DNA from: Acidocella sp.
GTDB lineage: Bacteria > Pseudomonadota > Alphaproteobacteria > Acetobacterales > Acetobacteraceae
Length of the DNA: 39,193 nucleotides
Assembly (NCBI GenBank): GCA_029077775.1
Contig: JAQNCU010000001.1
Coordinates: 1-39,193, forward strand
Direction of reading: 5' to 3'
This document shows positions 33,903-39,193 of this stretch, piece by piece; position 1 is the stretch's first letter, and each line of letters starts with the position of its first letter. Position numbers and translations under genes: made by a program. Under the pieces are notes generated by a model. It worked only from the letters and a program-made list of their open reading frames with translations, was not told the DNA's origin and did not search any database.

Positions 33903-34005
33903 ACCAAAAATTTTTGTGACTCTGGGCTACGGGGTTAATGGCGCCATAGTTCATGGCTCAGACTAAAAAAGTTTTTTGTTTTTTTTTCAGAAAAAGAAAT
34001 TTTTT
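33881..34005 (+). repeat. Diverged third copy (C) of the dispersed intergenic repeat
   Basis: The order of elements equals the reverse complement of copy B: gccgc hairpin, then A-run, about 50 variable bases, then atggctcagactaaaaaag compared with atggaccagattaataatg, a long T-run, and A-rich bases that pair with the T-run. Sequence identity is much lower than between A and B, so the call rests on shared architecture plus the atgg..caga..taa core. Confidence 0.5.
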
Positions 34006-34011
34006 ATATTC

Positions 34012-34794
34012 TCATCGCATCATTGCCGCTGCGCGCCCCAGCCCATAGGCGCCAGCCGCCAGCGCGCCGACGAAAAACCCGATGGGCCAGTCGCTTTCAT
34101 AGGACAGCGCGATGGCAGCCCAGATCACAACGAGCGCGATAACGACAGACAGCGCCATGGCCACGCCTGGCCGCGTGGTCAGCGCGCGTGCGCAGGCGGG
34201 CGGGCCGACCAGCAGGCTGAATACCAGCAAGGCCCCCACCACAGGCAGCGCCATGGCGGTGGCAAGCCCGAGAAGTGCGAGAAACAACAGCTCGACCCGC
34301 CCGGCATGGACACCGCGCGCCACCGCCAGTTCGGGGGAGATGGCACTCAGCAACAAGGGCCGGAAAAAAATCAGCACGAGCGCACAAATCCCCGCGCATA
34401 TGCCGCCCACCGGCAACAGCGCCGCGCGGCTCACCCCGAGCAATTGCCCGAATAACAGCGCATAGGCCGAGGCCGCGTATTGTCCGGAAAGTGACAGGCA
34501 GAGGGTGCCCACGCCCAGCAGCGTGATCAGCGTCAGCGCCGTCGCCACATCGGCACGCTGGCGGCGGCCAAGGCGGCTGATCCCCGCCACGCCGAGCAGC
34601 GCGAAACCGACCAGCCCCCAAAACGGGTTCACCCCCGCCAGCCCCGCCGCCGCCGCCCCGGGGAACGTGCCGAGCGGCAGCGCATGGGCGGCGAAGCTCG
34701 CCCCCCGAATGACCACGAAAAACCCCACCATGCCCGCGACAATCGCCAGCATCGTGGCTGCCGCCCAGCTATTCAGCATAAAGCCGGAAAACAT
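34012..34794 (-). CDS. Metal ABC importer permease 2 (ZnuB/MntB family)
   Basis: The 260-residue permease of the ABC-3 family has about 7-8 hydrophobic segments. The family-typical FFVVIRGASFAAHALPLGTFPGAA block lies near the N-terminus, and PVVGALLVFSLLVGPPACARAL near the C-terminus. It is the last gene of the minus-strand metal transport operon, 6 bp after permease 1. Two different permeases suggest a heterodimeric channel. The stop lies next to repeat copy C. Confidence 0.88.
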   Translation of the reverse strand: MFSGFMLNSWAAATMLAIVAGMVGFFVVIRGASFAAHALPLGTFPGAAAAGLAGVNPFWGLVGFALLGVAGISRLGRRQRADVATALTLITLLGVGTLCLSLSGQYAASAYALLFGQLLGVSRAALLPVGGICAGICALVLIFFRPLLLSAISPELAVARGVHAGRVELLFLALLGLATAMALPVVGALLVFSLLVGPPACARALTTRPGVAMALSVVIALVVIWAAIALSYESDWPIGFFVGALAAGAYGLGRAAAMMR

Positions 34795-34800
34795 CGCGCC

Positions 34801-35664
34801 TCAGACTCTCATGGTCCGGTCGCGCCGCAACCCTGATGCCAAATAGATGGTAAAAATAATCGTTACGATAAAAAAACTCACCGGCCAGCCATGGCCGCCG
34901 CTCCAGTTATAGCTGTCATAGGCAAGCCACACCCCACCCCAACACGCCGCAACCCCGATCACCACGGCGAGCCCGATTGCCCTGCCCGGGCGGCGCGCAA
35001 GCCGCAATGCCGCCGCCGCCGGGCCAATGAGCAACGCGGTCGACAGGATCGCGCCGATCGTCATCGCGGACAGGGTCACCGCAAGCGCCAGCATCAACAA
35101 ATGCAAAAACCCGATCAGCCGCACATTCACGCCTTGCACACCCGCCAGCTCCGGTGCCGCGGCGCATAACAGCAGCGGGCGATGGATCATCGCCATCACA
35201 ACCATCGCGCCTGCCCCAAGCCCCAGGCTCAGCTTCACCATGCCGGGCGGGATCGCGAACATCGAGCCGAACATCACCGAGATCGCCGCGCCTGACGTGC
35301 TTCTCATCGTCACATCGAAATACAACAACAACGCCGTCACCCCGAGCCCGGCGCCCAGGAACACCCCGGTGGCGAGGTCGCGTTCCCGCGCCCGCTGCAC
35401 GCCCACCATCTCCAGCACGCCAGCGCCCAAAACCGCCAGTCCGAGAAAGCCGAAAAGCGGGTTGACCCCGAACAGAAACGCCCCTGCGCCCCCGGCGGAA
35501 CTTACATCCGCCAGCGCATGTCCGGCGAAACTCTGGCCGCGTATAATGGTGAACACGCCGACCATGGCAGAGAGCATAGCCGCGCAAAAGCTAACGCCAA
35601 GTGCCGCGCGCACCGGCCCATTCTCGAAAAACCCCGGCGTCAGCAGTGCCCCGGCACCCACCAT
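34801..35664 (-). CDS. Metal ABC importer permease 1 (ZnuB/MntB family)
   Basis: The 287-residue ABC-3 family permease has a family block GVFTIIRGQSFAGHALADVSSAGGA near the N-terminus and GAILSTALLIGPAAAALRLARRPG later. About eight hydrophobic segments are visible, and the protein ends with a short basic tail. Its ATG overlaps the stop of the ATPase gene by 1 bp (TGATG), so translation is coupled. With permease 2 it should form the membrane channel for Zn, Mn or a related divalent ion. Confidence 0.88.
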   Translation of the reverse strand: MVGAGALLTPGFFENGPVRAALGVSFCAAMLSAMVGVFTIIRGQSFAGHALADVSSAGGAGAFLFGVNPLFGFLGLAVLGAGVLEMVGVQRARERDLATGVFLGAGLGVTALLLYFDVTMRSTSGAAISVMFGSMFAIPPGMVKLSLGLGAGAMVVMAMIHRPLLLCAAAPELAGVQGVNVRLIGFLHLLMLALAVTLSAMTIGAILSTALLIGPAAAALRLARRPGRAIGLAVVIGVAACWGGVWLAYDSYNWSGGHGWPVSFFIVTIIFTIYLASGLRRDRTMRV

Positions 35665-36515
35665 CAGGGGATCGCCGCCACATGCTCAGGGTGCTCGTCC
35701 ACGGAATTATCTGGGTGCGGTCCCCGCACGAGTGGCAGTTCATCCGCTGCCCCGGCGGCGACCACCAGCACCCTTCCATGCACGCGGATCACGTCGATAT
35801 GATAGCCATATAACGCGCTCAGCACCTCGGTGCGCACAACCTCACTCGGCGTGCCGCTCACCGCCTTGCCATGCGCGAGGTAGACAATCCGGTCCATGCT
35901 CCCCAGCAGCGGGTTCATATCATGCGCGCTCACCAGCACCGTCACGCCATGCTCGTGGCTCAATCCGCGCAGCAGCGTCACAATCTCGGCCACAGCGCGA
36001 AGGTCGAGATTGGCGAGCGGCTCATCCAGCAGCAGCAATTTTGGGCGGCGGATCAGCGCATGGGCGATCAGCACGCGCTGTTGCTGCCCGCCAGATAGTG
36101 CCCCCACACGCTGATCGGCGAAGTCCAGCGCGTTCACCGCCGCCAGCATCTCATCTACCAGGCGGCGCCGTTTTGCACGTGGCCATGACAGACCGAATTT
36201 GTGCCCGTCCAGCCCCAGCGCCACCATGTCCCGCGCGCGCAGCGGTAAATCGACGTCGAGCTGTAGTTTCTGCGGCACATAGCCCACATCGCCATGCAAG
36301 CCGCGTTCACCCGCCACCAGCACAATGCCTGTTTGTGATGTCTCAAGCCCCAATATGCTGCGCATCAGGCTGGTCTTGCCCGACCCATTGGACCCGATCA
36401 GCCCGCAAAACGCCCCTTGCCCCAGGCTGAAACTCACATTCCTCAGCACCTCCCGCCCGTCATAGGCAAGGCTGACATCCTCGACGCTCAACAATGCGCG
36501 CGCCTCGTGCATCAT
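35664..36515 (-). CDS. Metal ABC importer ATPase (ZnuC/MntA-like)
   Basis: The 283-residue ATPase has Walker A GSNGSGKTS, Q-loop VGYVPQKLQL, signature LSGGQQQRV, Walker B LLLLDEPLANLD and H-loop SAHDMNPLL, as in ZnuC/MntB-type importers. About 30 C-terminal residues after the usual end are Asp/Glu/His/Pro-rich (DELPLVRGPHPDNSVDEHPE) and could bind metal or be disordered. It overlaps the binding-protein gene by 4 bp (ATGA) and the first permease by 1 bp. Confidence 0.92.
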   Translation of the reverse strand: MMHEARALLSVEDVSLAYDGREVLRNVSFSLGQGAFCGLIGSNGSGKTSLMRSILGLETSQTGIVLVAGERGLHGDVGYVPQKLQLDVDLPLRARDMVALGLDGHKFGLSWPRAKRRRLVDEMLAAVNALDFADQRVGALSGGQQQRVLIAHALIRRPKLLLLDEPLANLDLRAVAEIVTLLRGLSHEHGVTVLVSAHDMNPLLGSMDRIVYLAHGKAVSGTPSEVVRTEVLSALYGYHIDVIRVHGRVLVVAAGAADELPLVRGPHPDNSVDEHPEHVAAIP

Positions 36516-37444
36516 CCGGGCGCTTTGCCCAGGGGCGGCGTTGATTGTCCATGTTCCACAGCCGCGCGCAGCGCCATGGTCTCGGCCAGCATCCAGGATT
36601 GATAATCATAACCGGGCGCCGGCATGGTCTCATACACCCCGACCACGGGAATGTGGTTCGCCCGCGCCAGGGCCAGGAATGAGGCCGTCAGCGGGTCGGT
36701 CACCTGCTCGTTATAGACCAATGCCCGCACCTTGTGGCCGCTGAGCAGCAAATCCTGCGCCGCGACATCCTGCGGGGCGGGGTCCGTGCCATTCATAATC
36801 GCCGCCTGCAACGTGAACGGTGTCAGAATCTCGGCCCCGGCAGCGGTCAGCAGCGCATCCCCCACGGGCTCCGTCACCGCCACGGGCACGCCTGGATCGG
36901 CTGATTTTATCGCCGCCAGCGCCGCGCGCCATGGGCCAAGGCTGGCGTCGAAGCGCGCGGCATTGGCCCGGAAATCGTCAGCGTGTTGCGGCTGCATGGT
37001 GGCGAGTATGGCGGCAAGCGCATCGGCCACACGCGGCATGGTTAGCGGATCATACCACAGATGCGGGTTGGGTGTGTTATCCGGCAAACCCAATAGACGC
37101 TGCACGTTGATCACCCGGCGTTGCGCGTCCGGGGCGGCATCCAGCATCCGCCCGGCCCAGTCATCATATCCCAGCCCATTTTCCACCACCAATTGCGCCC
37201 CGGCCAGCCTGGCCGCGATTTTCGGGTTCAATTCAAACTCATGCGGGTCGGTATTGGGGTCCGAGATGATGGCGCTGACGGTCACATAACGCCCGCCAAT
37301 CTGCGCGATGACATCGGCGTATTGCGTCTCCACCCCCACTGCCTTAACGGGCGCGGCGGCGGCGGCGGCGGCGGCGGGGCAGGGGGCTGATACCAAACAA
37401 AACACCGCCACGGCCGGAATGGATTTCAGCAAACCAATCCCCAC
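36512..37444 (-). CDS. Periplasmic metal-binding protein of ABC importer (cluster A-I)
   Basis: The 310-residue product has a signal peptide (hydrophobic core about 8-20) followed by a run of eight alanines (24-31). The fold is that of ZnuA/PsaA proteins. Likely metal ligands are His68 (DPHEFEL), His128 (NPHLWYDP) and acidic residues Glu192 (VTEPVGD) and Glu272 (VYETMP). Two His plus two acidic ligands resemble Mn/Fe-type more than classical Zn-type sites, and there is no His-rich loop. Start is GTG, 13 bp after the cytochrome b561 stop. Zn or Mn cannot be decided from sequence, and no Zur- or Mur-like box was recognised. Confidence 0.87.
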   Translation of the reverse strand: MGIGLLKSIPAVAVFCLVSAPCPAAAAAAAAPVKAVGVETQYADVIAQIGGRYVTVSAIISDPNTDPHEFELNPKIAARLAGAQLVVENGLGYDDWAGRMLDAAPDAQRRVINVQRLLGLPDNTPNPHLWYDPLTMPRVADALAAILATMQPQHADDFRANAARFDASLGPWRAALAAIKSADPGVPVAVTEPVGDALLTAAGAEILTPFTLQAAIMNGTDPAPQDVAAQDLLLSGHKVRALVYNEQVTDPLTASFLALARANHIPVVGVYETMPAPGYDYQSWMLAETMALRAAVEHGQSTPPLGKAPG

Positions 37445-37457
37445 TGCCGCCCGCCGG

Positions 37458-38018
37458 TCACAGCCACATGCGTTGAATTTCAGGGTGCTTGTCGAAAAAC
37501 TGGTGCTTCAGCGCACCCAGCACATGCGCGCCCAGCACGCCATAAAGCGCATATGAGAGATAGGTATGGATATGGCCGAACAACGTATGCACATAGGCTT
37601 TGCTGGCCGGGTCCAGGCCTGTGATAAAGCTTAAGCGGAACCAGGGGATAATCCAGAACAGCTTCATCGGGTGGCTGGCGGCGGCACTCCACGCGCTGTC
37701 ATGGATCCAGCCTGTTACCGGCAGCGCCAGGATCAACGCATACAGCGCCAGATGCGCCGCATGCGCGGCCAGCGCCTCAAGCGGCCGATAGGCGGCGGGC
37801 AGCGGCGGTGGCTTGTGCGTAAGGCGCCACAACACCCGCGCGATGAACAACCCCAGCACCGTGATCCCGAGCGATTTATGCAGATCGATCATCGGCCTGA
37901 CATCGGCATCCGGCACATAGCCAGCGCCGATCGCAAGGATGACATTGGCGGTGATAAACAGCGCGATCAGCCAATGCAGCGTGACCGCTGTTTTGGTGTA
38001 TTTATCCACTGCGGCCAT
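37458..38018 (-). CDS. Cytochrome b561 family membrane protein
   Basis: The 186-residue protein has four hydrophobic segments and histidines positioned to bind two b hemes: His15 (VTLHWLIAL), His47 (IDLHKSLG), and the His144/149/151 group in VHTLFGHIHTYLSYALYG. Bacterial b561 proteins pass electrons between the quinone pool and periplasmic partners; some oxidise superoxide. It is first in the unit with the metal importer (13 bp gap), which suggests a role linked to metal or redox homeostasis. An ordinary electron-transfer role with incidental co-location is the alternative. Confidence 0.9.
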   Translation of the reverse strand: MAAVDKYTKTAVTLHWLIALFITANVILAIGAGYVPDADVRPMIDLHKSLGITVLGLFIARVLWRLTHKPPPLPAAYRPLEALAAHAAHLALYALILALPVTGWIHDSAWSAAASHPMKLFWIIPWFRLSFITGLDPASKAYVHTLFGHIHTYLSYALYGVLGAHVLGALKHQFFDKHPEIQRMWL

Positions 38019-38164
38019 GAAATTTTCTGCTCCTTATCACATCGCACGCAGTGTTTACCGCGTTTTTCCATATCCGGCCAATACGGCCTTGTCATCACGC
38101 CCCGCCACCCCTTGGCAAGCCCGGTTTTATCCCACATGAAGCGAGCACCCAAAAGGATAAATTT

Positions 38165-39193
38165 GTGAGCCACGATCCCGAGGCGGTTTTGCACCGCACA
38201 TCGCCGCGCTTCACGCATCCGCCCACGCCCTTGCCCAGCCTGATCATCCACGGTTCGGTGTTCATCCTCTGGGTTTTGCTGCTGGCCAACGCGCTGCTTG
38301 GGCGTGGCTTCCATGGCTGGGCGGTCGGCCTCGTTTATATCCTGTACGACACCTTGCTGCTCGCCTTCACCTTCTGGCAAACCCTGCCGCTGCGCCTTGC
38401 CCCCCGGCCATCGCCACGGCCCACCACACGCCCCAGCCTCGCCGTCATCATCGCAGCCTATAACGAGGAGAGCGTCCTCGCCGCGACCATCCGCTCCCTG
38501 CTTGCGCAGAGCGACCCGCCGGATGAGATCATCGTCGCCGATGACGGCTCAACCGACGGCACCGCCGCCTTGCTCAGTGCCCAGTTCGCGCTGGTGCCAC
38601 CAGCCATCGGCGCCATCAGCGCGGTCAGCGCCGCCGTACCCGGGTTGCGCTGGCTGCGCGCGCCGCGTGGCGGCAAGGCCAGGGCGCTCAACCGCGCCAT
38701 TGCGCTGGTCGGGTCGGCGTTATTCCTGACCGTCGATGCCGACACCATCCTCGCCGACGACGCCATCGCCGCCATGCGCGCGGCCTTCGCCTCCACACCC
38801 GGATTGGTCGCGGCCACCGGCGTGCTGGCACCCTTTTGTGATGGCACGCTCAAAGGCCGGTTTTTCGAATGGTTCCAGACCTATGAATATGTCCGCAATT
38901 TCCTCGGCCGCTACGCCTGGGGACGGATGGACAGCCTGTTGTTGATCTCGGGCGCGTTCGCGGGCTTCCGCACCGCGCCGGTTATCGAGGTTGGCGGGTT
39001 CGATCCCGATTGCATGGTCGAGGATTATGAACTCATCCACAGGCTGCGGCGTTTTGGTTACGACCAAGGTCGGGATTGGCATTCCACCGTGCTCGGCACG
39101 GCGCGCGCGCGCACCAGCGCCCCGGCGGGAATGATGGCGTTTTTGCGCCAGCGCCGCCGCTGGTTCGGCGGGTTTTTGCAAACCCAGCTCTGG
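38165..39193 (+). CDS. Processive family-2 glycosyltransferase (partial, runs off window)
   Basis: The frame from GTG 38165 (AAAGGA upstream) stays open for 343 codons to the window end. Two hydrophobic segments (about 25-45 and 52-74) precede a GT2 domain. All processive-synthase motifs are present: DDGSTDGT (Asp126/127), DAD (191-193), VEDYE (Glu286-Asp287) and QRRRW (329-333). This resembles cellulose, chitin, hyaluronan or poly-GlcNAc synthases and related GT2 enzymes, so it probably builds or modifies an extracellular polysaccharide at the inner membrane. The remaining C-terminal membrane helices lie outside. It is divergent from cytochrome b561, with 146 bp between the starts. The exact sugar is unknown. 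Confidence 0.88.
   Translation, partial: MSHDPEAVLHRTSPRFTHPPTPLPSLIIHGSVFILWVLLLANALLGRGFHGWAVGLVYILYDTLLLAFTFWQTLPLRLAPRPSPRPTTRPSLAVIIAAYNEESVLAATIRSLLAQSDPPDEIIVADDGSTDGTAALLSAQFALVPPAIGAISAVSAAVPGLRWLRAPRGGKARALNRAIALVGSALFLTVDADTILADDAIAAMRAAFASTPGLVAATGVLAPFCDGTLKGRFFEWFQTYEYVRNFLGRYAWGRMDSLLLISGAFAGFRTAPVIEVGGFDPDCMVEDYELIHRLRRFGYDQGRDWHSTVLGTARARTSAPAGMMAFLRQRRRWFGGFLQTQLW

Noticed and set aside
35027..36430. 467-residue plus-strand frame
   Set aside because: Shadow of the metal permease and ATPase genes; low-complexity Pro/Ala/Arg composition.

Overview
The window looks like chromosomal DNA of a GC-rich alphaproteobacterium, most likely Acetobacteraceae (Acidocella/Acidiphilium-like). 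This is inferred from the gyrA-coaD-cyclophilin order, the beta-repeat/Hint-domain protein, the PleD-type regulator and the coding style; no rRNA or other taxonomic marker is present. Most of it is ordinary chromosome with several accessory-looking modules. No CRISPR array, complete insertion sequence or prophage was seen.

Layout. 1-6600: a segment bounded by two inverted copies of a 138-bp intergenic repeat, holding a beta-repeat/Hint-domain protein (minus) and the housekeeping genes gyrA, coaD and an exported cyclophilin (plus). 6677-6751: tRNA-Lys(UUU). 6757-9444: a double-GAF GGDEF-EAL protein (minus). 10149-14094: a tightly coupled three-gene signalling operon, PleD-like diguanylate cyclase, FIST-domain sensor and soluble histidine kinase. 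14109-15293: a membrane fatty acid desaturase (minus). 15294-16641: a 1.35-kb AT-rich stretch without a convincing gene, ending in several operator-like inverted repeats.

16642-25048: what appears to be one uptake module. It has an SsuBCA/TauABC-type ABC importer (ATPase, permease, binding protein), a DcaP-like outer-membrane porin, and on the other strand an MFS transporter, an OmpR-family response regulator and its sensor kinase. An organic-acid, aromatic-acid or sulfonate substrate is plausible but cannot be fixed from sequence. 25322-30130: a PAS-GGDEF cyclase, a C-terminal remnant of an aldo/keto reductase, a DHA2-type MFS exporter, an AEC-family carrier and a MASE2-GGDEF (DgcC-like) cyclase.

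30340-33875: a valine-degradation operon: methylmalonate-semialdehyde dehydrogenase, an acyl-CoA dehydrogenase (probably isobutyryl-CoA) and 3-hydroxyisobutyrate dehydrogenase, closed by a hairpin inside a third, diverged copy of the intergenic repeat. 34012-38018 (minus): cytochrome b561 followed by a Zn/Mn-type ABC importer (binding protein, ATPase, two permeases). 38165-end: the first 343 codons of a processive family-2 glycosyltransferase, cut by the window edge.

The strongest recurring theme is cyclic-di-GMP signalling. Four GGDEF proteins occur in 39 kb, all with intact active-site and inhibitory-site motifs, and a processive polysaccharide-synthase-like gene lies at the right end. The most unusual items are the inverted repeat around the gyrA segment, the leucine at the GyrA position equivalent to E. 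coli Asp87, the PleD-FIST-kinase operon and the Hint-domain protein.
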